DNA of 47,463 bases from Flavobacteriaceae bacterium. Its GTDB lineage: Bacteria; Bacteroidota; Bacteroidia; Flavobacteriales; Flavobacteriaceae. Below, one piece after another: positions 9,090-16,550 of the stretch. The translations under genes were made by a program, and so were the position numbers. The notes beneath the pieces are model-generated. The model searched no databases. It was not told the DNA's origin and saw nothing but the letters and a program-made list of their open reading frames with translations. Positions within the stretch are counted from its first letter, which is position 1; each line of letters starts with the position of its first letter. The stretch spans positions 1-47,463 of the forward strand of contig NZIQ01000081.1 of the NCBI GenBank assembly GCA_002691685.1, written 5' to 3'.

Positions 9090-9100
9090 AAAGAGGGTGC

Positions 9101-9190
9101 AATATAGTAAATAGCAAGCATTTGCACTTCGAATTAATTGATGAAAATTCAGCGGTGAACTTTGAAGATCCAAATCCAGAACAATCTTAA
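9101..9190 (+). pseudogene. Possible C-terminal remnant of an M23-family peptidase
   Basis: A reading frame without a start runs out of the tRNA antisense strand and ends at a TAA (9188-9190). It encodes SKHLHFELIDENSAVNFED followed by PNPEQS. The HLHFEL core matches the HxH metal-binding motif of M23 endopeptidases, and the following N/V-N stretch resembles their usual ending. Two terminator-like hairpins lie just downstream on the same strand with no other gene to serve. It may be the tail of a gene cut by rearrangement at the tRNA, or a chance match over a short span. Confidence 0.35.
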
Positions 9191-9261
9191 GATTTAACAA
9201 TTAATTTAAAAATCTCAGGCCAAGATTAAAAAATAATTAATTTTGTGTCAGCTAATTAAAA

Positions 9262-9282
9262 GAGCTCCACTTGTTGGAGCTC
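9262..9282. other. Perfect 8-bp hairpin
   Basis: GAGCTCCA and TGGAGCTC pair around a 5-base loop. No T run follows on either strand, so it is not a complete terminator by itself. It stands directly in front of a second hairpin. Confidence 0.5.
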
Positions 9283-9288
9283 GTAATT

Positions 9289-9314
9289 AAGGGCATCCTT
9301 TGGATGCCTTTAAC
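9289..9314 (+). terminator. Rho-independent terminator with no obvious gene
   Basis: AAGGGCATCC pairs with GGATGCCTTT around a TTT loop, and further T-rich sequence follows. It faces rightward, yet the only plus-strand coding trace upstream is the possible M23 remnant, so it may be the leftover terminator of a lost gene. Confidence 0.55.
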
Positions 9315-9318
9315 TTTT

Positions 9319-9333
9319 AAACACATTGTGTTT
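9319..9333. promoter_or_regulatory. 15-base inverted repeat upstream of GNAT-MATE
   Basis: AAACACA and TGTGTTT are arranged around one central base, 39 bases upstream of the -7 element of the GNAT gene. This is operator-like geometry. No regulator is encoded nearby, so its function is unknown. Confidence 0.3.
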
Positions 9334-9351
9334 CTTCTTAAAATCCACTAG

Positions 9352-9379
9352 TTGAAGCCCTGTCTTCATAGTATCTTTG
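9352..9379 (+). promoter_or_regulatory. Promoter of GNAT-MATE unit
   Basis: TTG (9352-9354), 17 bases, then TATCTTTG (9372-9379), an exact TAnnTTTG element. Predicted transcription starts about four bases before the ATG at 9388, giving an almost absent leader. Confidence 0.6.
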
Positions 9380-9387
9380 ACATCGAA

Positions 9388-9894
9388 ATGATAGTTATAA
9401 GAGCGGGGCAATCCGAAGACATAAATCGCGTCACAGCAATTGCAAAGTCCTGTGCACAACATATGATCAATCGAGGAATTTTTCAGTGGAATGAACATTA
9501 TCCATCAAAAGAAGTATTCGAAAAAGACCTGAATCGATCTGAACTCTTTGTGATTGAAAACGGAAAACTTGTCATCGGGGCCATTGTAATTTCAACTTTA
9601 ATGGATGAAGAATACAAAAAAGTAAAATGGCTTACTCCTAATGAGAATAACAGGTATATTCATCGTCTTTGCGTAGATCCAGCTTATCAAAAAAACGGCT
9701 ATGCAAAGGCTTTACTAGATTTTGCAGAAAACATATCCAAAGATCAAAATGTCACCTCTATTCGCCTAGACACATTTTCTCAGAACCCAAGAAACTTAAA
9801 GTTTTATAGAAACAGGGATTACATTCAACTTGAGCAAATTTATTTTCACCGACAAAGTGAATTTCCTTTTTACTGCTTTGAACTCGTTCTTTAA
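9388..9894 (+). CDS. GNAT family N-acetyltransferase
   Basis: The ATG at 9388 gives 168 residues and a first strand typical of the fold (MIVIRAGQSEDINRV). An upstream in-frame start at 9352 would lie inside the promoter and is rejected. The acetyl-CoA-binding motif A is clear around residues 95-113 (LCVDPAYQKNGYAKALLDFA), and motif B follows with NPRNLKFYRNRDY. The substrate cannot be told from sequence. The TAA stop overlaps the ATG of the MATE transporter by one base (TAATG), so the two are translationally coupled. An acetyltransferase-efflux pairing is compatible with small-molecule or drug handling, but this is inference. Confidence 0.85.
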   Translation: MIVIRAGQSEDINRVTAIAKSCAQHMINRGIFQWNEHYPSKEVFEKDLNRSELFVIENGKLVIGAIVISTLMDEEYKKVKWLTPNENNRYIHRLCVDPAYQKNGYAKALLDFAENISKDQNVTSIRLDTFSQNPRNLKFYRNRDYIQLEQIYFHRQSEFPFYCFELVL

Positions 9895-11216
9895 TGAAAG
9901 ACGTTAATTTTAAAATCATCCATCAATTGGCCATTCCTGCAACCATTTCAGGAATATCAGAACCCTTGTTGTCTCTAACAGACACCGCAATTGTAGGTCG
10001 GATTCCTGAACAAGGTGCTGCGGCCTTAGCTGCAGCAGGAGCCGTTGGTGCTTTCTTATCCACTTTGATTTGGGTTTTAGGTTCAACGAGATCTGCCCTA
10101 GGCGCTGTCGTCTCTCAGCACAAAGGAGCTCACAACTTAAAAGCCATAAAAACCCTTACCGGACAAACCTTATTCTTTAATATTGGTTTAAGTCTACTTA
10201 TTATAGCCGTTTGCCTACCCCTATCACGAAACATCCTCATCTTACTAAATACCACAGGAGAGGTTTTGGAGCTGGGTACGACCTACCTTCAAATTCGAAT
10301 TTTAGGCATGCCTTTTACGCTCTTTTGCTTTACTCTTTTTGGAGTATGTCGAGGTCTACAAGATACCGTCTCGCCCATGATTATATCCCTTATAGGAACT
10401 GCTATCAACATCATTCTTGACCTTGTTTTTGTTTTTGGAATTCATGGACTAATCCCTCCTATGGGTCTTGAAGGAGCGGCCATTGCAAGTTTACTAGCTC
10501 AAATCGTAATGGCTTGCTGCACTTATTATTACATTCGAAAAAAACATCCTGCTATTACCCTTATTTTAAGGTGGCCCATTCATCCCAAAATCAAACTGGT
10601 ACTTCAATTAATGAGCAATCTATTTTTGAGAAGCCTCACCCTAAATGTAACCTTACTCTTTGCAGTAAAAGAAGCCGCAAAATATGGAACTATAGCGCTT
10701 AGTGCTCACACCATAGGAATTAATCTTTGGTTATTTGCAGCCTTTTTTATTGATGGGTATGGAGATTCTGCCAATGCCCTAAGTGGAAAACTGCTCGGTG
10801 CAAAAGGAGTTAAGGGATTGGTTCACCTCAACCGTCTAATACTCAGATACGCTTTTACCTTAGGGGTGACCTTAACTCTAATTGGATTTTTAGCTGCACC
10901 TTATGTCGGCTATGTTTTTACCGAAGAAGCAGAGGTCTTAAAGCAATTCGATAAGGTATTTCCGGTAGTTTTGATTACATTCCCCATTAGCGCTATTGCC
11001 TTTGTTTATGATGGGTTTTACAAAGGCTTAGGTGAAGCCGCGTTCTTGCGAAACACACTCTTAACGGCAAGTTTAATCGGTTTTCTTCCAGCGTTTTATC
11101 TCTTTGATTCATTTGCGTTCAATTTAATGGGGGTTTGGTATGCAATAGGGGTATGGATGATTATTAGAGCACTCTTTCCTTATTTTTACTTTAAACTATA
11201 CATTCGTAAAATCTAA
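9894..11216 (+). CDS. MATE family efflux transporter (DinF-like)
   Basis: A 440-residue integral inner-membrane protein with about twelve helices in two similar halves. The N-terminal hallmark IPATISGISEPLLSLTDTAI, followed by VGRI, is characteristic of the DinF branch of MATE cation antiporters, which export organic cations or drugs in exchange for sodium ions or protons. The length is normal. It overlaps the GNAT stop by one base and is followed after 23 bases by an enoyl-CoA hydratase-like gene that has its own promoter element. Confidence 0.9.
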   Translation: MKDVNFKIIHQLAIPATISGISEPLLSLTDTAIVGRIPEQGAAALAAAGAVGAFLSTLIWVLGSTRSALGAVVSQHKGAHNLKAIKTLTGQTLFFNIGLSLLIIAVCLPLSRNILILLNTTGEVLELGTTYLQIRILGMPFTLFCFTLFGVCRGLQDTVSPMIISLIGTAINIILDLVFVFGIHGLIPPMGLEGAAIASLLAQIVMACCTYYYIRKKHPAITLILRWPIHPKIKLVLQLMSNLFLRSLTLNVTLLFAVKEAAKYGTIALSAHTIGINLWLFAAFFIDGYGDSANALSGKLLGAKGVKGLVHLNRLILRYAFTLGVTLTLIGFLAAPYVGYVFTEEAEVLKQFDKVFPVVLITFPISAIAFVYDGFYKGLGEAAFLRNTLLTASLIGFLPAFYLFDSFAFNLMGVWYAIGVWMIIRALFPYFYFKLYIRKI

Positions 11217-11227
11217 TACCTTAAGTG

Positions 11228-11235
11228 TATTTTTG
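11228..11235 (+). promoter_or_regulatory. -7 element of the enoyl-CoA hydratase-like gene
   Basis: TATTTTTG is an exact TAnnTTTG match ending four bases before the ATG at 11240. A -7 element so placed predicts a transcript starting at or next to the A of the ATG. No clear TTG -33 box is visible. Confidence 0.5.
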
Positions 11236-11239
11236 TGAT

Positions 11240-12001
11240 ATGGGTAATCAAACAGTACAACTCAAACAAGTCGGTCCTATTGCACAATTGAGTTTTCACA
11301 ATCCGGCAGGAAATGCAATGAGCAGTGAAATGCTTCAGCAATTAAGCCGGTATTTTAGTGATTTAAATGAGCGTCAAGACGTCTCTTTGATCACCTTAAA
11401 AAGCGAAGGAAGCGGAGCGTTCTGTGCAGGAGCAAATTTCAAAGAACTATTGCAAATAACTAATGCACAAGAGGGTAAAGCCTTTTTTAGTGGTTTTGCT
11501 AAACTTCTTTGTGCCATGAAAAACTGCTCAAAACCTATTCTAACGAGAGTACAAGGAAAGGCTGTCGGTGGCGGAGTAGGAATTATCGCCGCTTCTGATG
11601 TTGTCATTGCATCAAATACTGCTCAAGTTAAGTTATCGGAAATTCAGATCGGTATTGCCCCTTTAGTTATCGCACCTATTATCATTCATAAAATTGGTGT
11701 TGGACATTTTTCAAAACTGAGTTTTGACCCTGACGTCTTTCATTCTTCAGATTGGGCATTGGATAAAGGCCTGTTTTCTGAGGTGGCCAAAGACGAAAAC
11801 GAATTGAACACCTTGATCGATCAAAAAACACAATTCCTAAGTAACCTAAGTCCAGAGGCACTCAGCGCGCTTAAAAGAACCCTTTGGAAAGGAACAGAAT
11901 ATCTTGATGAGGAAATGCTCAATCGAGCAGCTGAATCCGGTAAACTCGTTTTATCTGAACAAACAAACTTGGCTCTTGCGCCATACCGCAATAAATCATG
12001 A
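11240..12001 (+). CDS. Enoyl-CoA hydratase/isomerase family protein
   Basis: The 253-residue product has the crotonase fold. The oxyanion-hole segments are recognisable: GAFCAGANFKEL near residues 58-69 and KAVGGGVGIIAASD near residues 101-114. The acidic residues of classical hydratases are not clear (SEIQIGIAPLVIAP in place of the usual EhxLGIxP), so the exact reaction is uncertain. The start is set at 11240, since an ATG at 11225 lies upstream of the promoter element. It ends in an ATGA overlap with lpxH, so the two are coupled. Confidence 0.85.
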   Translation: MGNQTVQLKQVGPIAQLSFHNPAGNAMSSEMLQQLSRYFSDLNERQDVSLITLKSEGSGAFCAGANFKELLQITNAQEGKAFFSGFAKLLCAMKNCSKPILTRVQGKAVGGGVGIIAASDVVIASNTAQVKLSEIQIGIAPLVIAPIIIHKIGVGHFSKLSFDPDVFHSSDWALDKGLFSEVAKDENELNTLIDQKTQFLSNLSPEALSALKRTLWKGTEYLDEEMLNRAAESGKLVLSEQTNLALAPYRNKS

Positions 12002-12789
12002 TTGAAATTAAGCTTCCACAAGACCAAAAAGTATACTTCAGCAGTGATCAGCATTTCGGAGCGCCTGACCCTGAAAGCTCTCGTAAACGTGAAAAAACCT
12101 TTGTGAAGTGGTTGGATGAAATCAAAAGTGATTGCCACAGTCTTTTTCTTGTTGGAGACCTTTTTGATTTTTGGTTTGAGTACAAAAAAGTAGTTCCAAA
12201 AGGTTTTGTTAGAGTTTTGGGAAAACTAGCTGAACTCAAAGATGCTGGTGTCAATGTTTACCTCTTTGTAGGTAATCACGATTTGTGGATGAGAGATTAT
12301 TTTCCGACAGAATTCGATATTCCTGTCTTTCACAAACCTCAACAGCTATCAATTAACAACTTCCGCATCTACCTGGCACACGGAGATGGATTAGGACCAG
12401 GAGATCATGGCTATAAATTCATGAAAAAAATATTTCTAAATCCTATATGTAAACGACTATTTAGGGCATTACACCCAGATCTAGGCGTGAGTCTAGCTCA
12501 ATACCTCTCCTTAAATAATAAACTCATCTCAGGAGATTCCGACATCACCTTTTTAGGTAAAGAAGATGAATGGTTAATGCAGTATTCTCTCGAAGTTTTA
12601 AAAGACGAACACTATGACTACTTTATATACGGGCATAGACATTTACCTATGACCATACAATTAAATGATTCATCGAAATATCTCAATTTAGGAGATTGGA
12701 TTCAATACAATACCTATGCGGTTTTTGAGAATAGTAAAATTGAACTTAAAGCTTTGGATCCTCAAGTCAAATTACCGCATTACAACTAG
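11998..12789 (+). CDS. lpxH: UDP-2,3-diacylglucosamine diphosphatase LpxH
   Basis: This 263-residue calcineurin-like phosphoesterase hydrolyses UDP-2,3-diacylglucosamine to lipid X in lipid A synthesis at the inner membrane. All metal motifs are visible in order: Asp17/His19 (SSDQHFG), Asp54 (GDLFDFW), Asn93/His94 (GNHD), HGDG and GHRH. The size fits Bacteroidota LpxH. The start codon overlaps the preceding stop (ATGA). The stop overlaps the convergent recJ stop by four bases, leaving no room for a dedicated terminator between them. Confidence 0.9.
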   Translation: MIEIKLPQDQKVYFSSDQHFGAPDPESSRKREKTFVKWLDEIKSDCHSLFLVGDLFDFWFEYKKVVPKGFVRVLGKLAELKDAGVNVYLFVGNHDLWMRDYFPTEFDIPVFHKPQQLSINNFRIYLAHGDGLGPGDHGYKFMKKIFLNPICKRLFRALHPDLGVSLAQYLSLNNKLISGDSDITFLGKEDEWLMQYSLEVLKDEHYDYFIYGHRHLPMTIQLNDSSKYLNLGDWIQYNTYAVFENSKIELKALDPQVKLPHYN

Positions 12790-14489
12790 AGTATTGAAGG
12801 TTTGATATCAACCAATCGCAACTGCAATTTTCTTTGATTGCGAAAAGTGTTTTCCTCGATGTGATACGCCAAATCAACTTTCCCATCTAGGAGCTCCTTT
12901 TGATCAGCCATTCCAAAACCGATGGCCTCGCAATGGGCAACATTAAATTTTAAATGGGTTTGATCTTTGCCGATACATCGAACAGGCCCCTGAACTTTTA
13001 TCCCTTTACTTATAAAAAGAGGTTGTGGATTATTGGGCCCATAAGGACGATAGCGATTAAGGATTCGCAATAATTTAGGCTCAACTTCATATATGGCCAA
13101 TTCGGCTTCGTATATTAATTCTGCTTCTTGTTGTTCTGTTTGTATGGTTTGAGCAACATGAGCTTCAAAGGCATCCTGAAACTCAATAAGGTTTTCTTCT
13201 TTTAATCGCAGTCCAGCAGCAAACTGATGCCCGCCGAATTGAATCAAAGAAGCTGAACATGCGTCAATAGCGGCATACAAGTCATATCCTTTCACTGAAC
13301 GTGCCGATCCCGCTAATTCTCCTTCTGATGCTTTTGTCAAGACAATGGTCGGTCTATAAAACTCCTCTATCAACTTTGAAGCTACAATACCAACAACACC
13401 TTTATGCCAACTGGGGTTGTATACCACTGTTGTAGCCTTTTCTTCGGTACCTCTTTCAAAAATTTGTTTTAAAGCTTGTTTGGTAATTGACTGATCTAGA
13501 GCCCTTCGCTCCAAGTTATACTTTTTTATCTGATCAGCTAGATCCTCAGCTTGTTCTTCGTTATTCACAAGCATTAGAGAAACAGCTTGTTCGGCGTGTT
13601 TCATTCTGCCCGCTGCATTTATTTTTGGCGCCAAAGAAAAATTCAAATCTGTTAAAGAAAGCTCATTAAACTCTTTTTTGTTTCCGAGAAGCGTTCTAAA
13701 TGCAATACGTTCTCCTTTTTGTAGTTCTAGCATTCCCCAATAGGCCAAAATTCTGTTTTCGCCATCTAAAGGAACCATATCCGCTCCTATGGCTAGAGCC
13801 ACAAAATCCAAATAAGGAGAAAGTTCATGAATAGAAAGGCCCAATTTTAAGGAAAGGGCTTGAATCAATTTAAATGCTACACCGCAGCCACAAAGTTCCT
13901 TGTAAGGGTAGTTACAATCTTGTTGTTTTGGATTGAGAATCGCAAATGCCTCAGGAACTTTTGAAGAAGGCTGGTGATGATCGCAAACCAAAGTGTCAAT
14001 GCTATAGGAGTTCGCCAAGGAAATTGCCACATAATCCTTGATGCCGCAATCAAGAGCAATAATCAAACTTATTTCGTGATCCTTAGCAAATTCAATTCCT
14101 TTCGTAGATATGCCATAACCCTCCGTATAACGATCGGGAATATAGTACATCAATTGACTGCTATATCGACTCAAAAATTCATAAACAAGGCTAACCGCTG
14201 TAGTTCCATCTACATCGTAATCACCGTAAATCAAAATACGTTCATCTGTCTCAAGCGCTTTTAAAACACGATCGACAGAAGTGTGCATACCCTTCATTAA
14301 AAAAGGATCATGTAGATGCTCAAGCTCGGGTCTAAAGAAGGTTTTGGCTTCTTCCCAAGACTTTATACCACGGTTTAAAAGCAGTTGAGACACCAAAAGG
14401 TCAACCGGTTTTTCGGGGTCTCGGTTTAGAGTTAGGTGAAGTTGCTCTAGCTCAATTTGAGAAGTGGTGCAGTCAAGCGTCCATCTCAT
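12786..14489 (-). CDS. recJ: Single-stranded-DNA-specific exonuclease RecJ
   Basis: A 567-residue 5'-3' single-strand exonuclease of the DHH superfamily, acting in recombination and mismatch repair. Motif I is YGDYDVDG (Asp90, Asp92, Asp94), followed by DCGI, the DHH triad at 170-172, the GCGVAFKL segment, and the DHHA1 motif GGHQFAAGL. The C-terminal OB-like domain is present, so the enzyme is full length. It follows the OsmC gene by five bases, in a leftward unit rsmI-osmC-recJ. Confidence 0.95.
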   Translation of the reverse strand: MRWTLDCTTSQIELEQLHLTLNRDPEKPVDLLVSQLLLNRGIKSWEEAKTFFRPELEHLHDPFLMKGMHTSVDRVLKALETDERILIYGDYDVDGTTAVSLVYEFLSRYSSQLMYYIPDRYTEGYGISTKGIEFAKDHEISLIIALDCGIKDYVAISLANSYSIDTLVCDHHQPSSKVPEAFAILNPKQQDCNYPYKELCGCGVAFKLIQALSLKLGLSIHELSPYLDFVALAIGADMVPLDGENRILAYWGMLELQKGERIAFRTLLGNKKEFNELSLTDLNFSLAPKINAAGRMKHAEQAVSLMLVNNEEQAEDLADQIKKYNLERRALDQSITKQALKQIFERGTEEKATTVVYNPSWHKGVVGIVASKLIEEFYRPTIVLTKASEGELAGSARSVKGYDLYAAIDACSASLIQFGGHQFAAGLRLKEENLIEFQDAFEAHVAQTIQTEQQEAELIYEAELAIYEVEPKLLRILNRYRPYGPNNPQPLFISKGIKVQGPVRCIGKDQTHLKFNVAHCEAIGFGMADQKELLDGKVDLAYHIEENTFRNQRKLQLRLVDIKPSIL

Positions 14490-14494
14490 TCATT

Positions 14495-14917
14495 TTAGTT
14501 TGAATGATGAAAAACAGTGACAATTTCCATCTCAGAGAAACGACGAAACATTTCCATAACACCACAGTATCGTTCTACAGAAAGATTGACGCATTTCTGA
14601 AGTTTTTCTTCGTGCAAATTTGAGCCGTGAAAATGATACTCCACTCTTGTTTTATCGTAAAATCTGGGATGTTCTTCGGTGAGCTCAGACTTGATGTCAA
14701 TTCTAAATTCTCCAACTTCTAATTTCATTTTTTTAAAAAGAGAAACGACATCTAGACCCGAACAACCGGCCAAAGATGAAAGCATTAAGGCCTTAGGTGA
14801 ATAAACTTCTTTATCGCTAATCTGGGCACCATCATTTATGTATAGTGTGTCTCCTGTTGGGTTAACAGATTCAAATAGCATTCCCTCTTTCCAAACTGTT
14901 GTAACTTTTGTTGACAT
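14495..14917 (-). CDS. OsmC family protein
   Basis: The 140-residue protein has the two conserved cysteines of the OsmC/Ohr peroxidase fold, Cys52 (LAGCSGLDV) and Cys118 (RYCGV). OsmC proteins reduce organic hydroperoxides, but this short branch (YhfA-like) has unclear substrates. It lies 26 bases after rsmI and 5 bases before recJ on the same strand, so it is probably expressed with both. Confidence 0.85.
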   Translation of the reverse strand: MSTKVTTVWKEGMLFESVNPTGDTLYINDGAQISDKEVYSPKALMLSSLAGCSGLDVVSLFKKMKLEVGEFRIDIKSELTEEHPRFYDKTRVEYHFHGSNLHEEKLQKCVNLSVERYCGVMEMFRRFSEMEIVTVFHHSN

Positions 14918-14943
14918 AGATTTTATTTTAGTTCTAAGTTAAT

Positions 14944-15618
14944 TTATTTCTTTCCTGAAAGTACAATCACGAATTCTCCTTTCGGGCTGTTTTCTTCAAA
15001 ATGTTGTTGAACTTCTTTAAGCGTTCCTCTAATCGTTTCTTCAAATTTTTTAGTCATCTCTCGACAAATAGCAACTAGTCTATCTTCTTCAATAAGTTCT
15101 AATAATTGAGACAAGGTTTTATTCAATTTGTGAGGTGATTCATAAAAAACAACTGTTCGCTCTTCATCACTAATTTGTTGCAGTTTTTTTTGTCTTCCCT
15201 TTTTCGGGGGTAAGAAACCTTCGAAAACAAAACGCTCGGTGGGAATTCCAGAGTTCACTAAAGCCACAATTAAGGCCGTAGGGCCAGGCAAGCAATCTAC
15301 AGTAATTCCTGCTTTAACCGTTTCTCGAACCAGTAGAAATCCAGGATCTGAAATAGACGGTGTGCCTGCATCAGAAATTAGGGCTATAGATTGCCCTTGA
15401 TTCATTTTATCAATTTGCCTGAATACAGTTGCGTGTTCGTTGTTTTGGTGATGACTCTCTATGGCCTTGTCAATCTTGTAATGACTAAGAAGTTTACGAC
15501 TGACCCTAGTATCTTCGGCTAGTATCAAGTCCACTTCAGAGAGGATTCTAATAGCTCTCAAGGTGATGTCTTCTAAATTTCCTATGGGGGTAGGAACAAC
15601 GTATAATTTTCCCTTCAT
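14944..15618 (-). CDS. rsmI: 16S rRNA (cytidine(1402)-2'-O)-methyltransferase RsmI
   Basis: A 224-residue SAM-dependent tetrapyrrole-methylase-fold enzyme that modifies C1402 in the ribosomal decoding centre. It is recognised by LYVVPTPIGNLEDITLRAIR at the N terminus, LAEDTRVSRKLL, ISDAGTPSISDPG and the central VFYESPHK. The ATG at 15618 is preferred to a TTG one codon upstream. A TAnnTTTG element lies 23 bases before it. The length is close to other Bacteroidota RsmI, which lack the C-terminal extension of E. coli. Confidence 0.95.
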   Translation of the reverse strand: MKGKLYVVPTPIGNLEDITLRAIRILSEVDLILAEDTRVSRKLLSHYKIDKAIESHHQNNEHATVFRQIDKMNQGQSIALISDAGTPSISDPGFLLVRETVKAGITVDCLPGPTALIVALVNSGIPTERFVFEGFLPPKKGRQKKLQQISDEERTVVFYESPHKLNKTLSQLLELIEEDRLVAICREMTKKFEETIRGTLKEVQQHFEENSPKGEFVIVLSGKK

Positions 15619-15640
15619 CAATTAAACTGATTTAGTACCC

Positions 15641-15648
15641 CAAAGTTA
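15641..15648 (-). promoter_or_regulatory. -7 element of rsmI
   Basis: TAACTTTG on the minus strand (CAAAGTTA as written), an exact TAnnTTTG match 23 bases before the rsmI ATG. It suggests rsmI-osmC-recJ can be transcribed without the small gene upstream. No TTG box is evident. Confidence 0.45.
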
Positions 15649-15652
15649 AGGT

Positions 15653-15832
15653 TTAACCTTCCATCTCGGCCACCATATTTTTAATGGTATCCATGCCAGG
15701 GGTAAAAATTCGCTCTTTATTGGGGTTAATTTCAGGGATATTTTTTCCGGATTTAAGAACATTTTTTGCAACCTTCTCAAATCGCTGGGCTAAATCAATC
15801 CCAAAAACACGTTTGATTAATTCTTTTCTCAT
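15653..15832 (-). CDS. Small 59-residue protein upstream of rsmI, unknown function
   Basis: I do not recognise the family. The frame runs from an ATG to a TAA with a composition typical of a real protein: MRKELIKRVFGIDLAQRFEK at the N terminus, a basic middle (KNVLKSGKNIPEINPNKE), then FTPGMDTIKN and the acidic end MVAEMEG. The N-terminal half looks amphipathic-helical. It starts 97 bases from the divergent tdk start and ends 34 bases before the rsmI ATG on the same strand. A near-consensus -7 element (TATCTTTA) lies in front of it. The opposite strand also carries an open frame here, but that one is hydrophobic and proline-broken, and I read it as a shadow. Confidence 0.65.
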   Translation of the reverse strand: MRKELIKRVFGIDLAQRFEKVAKNVLKSGKNIPEINPNKERIFTPGMDTIKNMVAEMEG

Positions 15833-15901
15833 TTTACTTTTTTCTTTTAAAGATACGAAGGGAATGCTCCTCTAACGCCATAAATACAATTCAATTCTTA
15901 G

Positions 15902-15909
15902 TACATTTG
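15902..15909 (+). promoter_or_regulatory. -7 element of tdk-alr
   Basis: TACATTTG, exact TAnnTTTG, ends 20 bases before the tdk ATG. This predicts a leader of about 16 bases. No strong TTG box is seen at the expected distance. Confidence 0.5.
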
Positions 15910-15929
15910 AATTTCAACAAAAAGCTGTC

Positions 15930-16550
15930 ATGTTTTTAGAGCATCATCTCAACCCTCAACAAGATTCCGGATGGATAGAAGTCATCACCGGTTCAATGTT
16001 CTCAGGAAAAACAGAAGAGCTCATAAGACGACTTAAAAGAGCACAGTTTGCCAAACAAAATATCGAAATTTTTAAACCCGTTTTAGATGTTCGATACGAC
16101 GAAGAACATGTTGTTTCTCACGATGCAAATCACATTAGATCCACCTCAGTTCCAGCAGCAGCAAATATTAGACTTCTTGCAGATCGATGTGACGTTATTG
16201 GCATTGATGAGGCCCAGTTTTTTGACCATGAAATTGTAAATGTTTGTAATGACCTCGCCAATAGAGGTAAGAGGGTGATTGTAGCTGGACTAGATATGGA
16301 TTTTAAAGGAAATCCTTTCGGTCCAATGCCTGCACTAATGGCCACTGCGGAATACGTAACTAAAGTACATGCGGTCTGCACTAAAACAGGTAATCTAGCA
16401 AATTTTAGTTATCGAAAATCGAATGAAGACCAAATAGTCATGCTAGGTGAAATCCAAGAGTACGAGCCGCTCAGCCGTTCGGCATTTTACCAAGCGATGC
16501 ACAATATCAAATCTATTGAAACCGATGAGTCAAGCCAAGCTTCAAATTGA
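15930..16550 (+). CDS. tdk: Thymidine kinase
   Basis: A 206-residue type II thymidine kinase of pyrimidine salvage. The P-loop is at residues 21-28 (GSMFSGKT), the catalytic Glu94 is in IDEAQFF, and the lasso-loop region follows GLDMDFKGNPFG. Type II kinases usually bind a structural zinc through four cysteines. Here only Cys150 remains (CTKTG), and the second CxxC is replaced by YEPLSRSAFY, so zinc binding appears lost. The 3' end overlaps the alr start by 26 bases, which couples the two genes. Confidence 0.92.
   Translation: MFLEHHLNPQQDSGWIEVITGSMFSGKTEELIRRLKRAQFAKQNIEIFKPVLDVRYDEEHVVSHDANHIRSTSVPAAANIRLLADRCDVIGIDEAQFFDHEIVNVCNDLANRGKRVIVAGLDMDFKGNPFGPMPALMATAEYVTKVHAVCTKTGNLANFSYRKSNEDQIVMLGEIQEYEPLSRSAFYQAMHNIKSIETDESSQASN

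Larger units (their letters stand above)
9191..9387. other. Intergenic stretch before the GNAT gene
   Basis: No open reading frame of note lies here. The stretch holds two hairpins (9262-9282, 9289-9314), a short inverted repeat (9319-9333) and a TAnnTTTG promoter element (9372-9379). Confidence 0.7.

Noticed and set aside
9009-9200. 63-residue minus-strand open frame across the tRNA
   Set aside because: It translates the tRNA-Gly gene itself, a common false call.
9388-11216. Acetyltransferase-MATE pair as a dedicated antibiotic resistance cassette
   Set aside because: Both families are broad and chromosomal. Nothing in the sequence points to a drug substrate or to transfer.
15684-15875. 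63-residue plus-strand open frame opposite the small gene before rsmI
   Set aside because: It runs antisense to the more protein-like 59-codon frame, has no promoter, and would run towards the tdk promoter.
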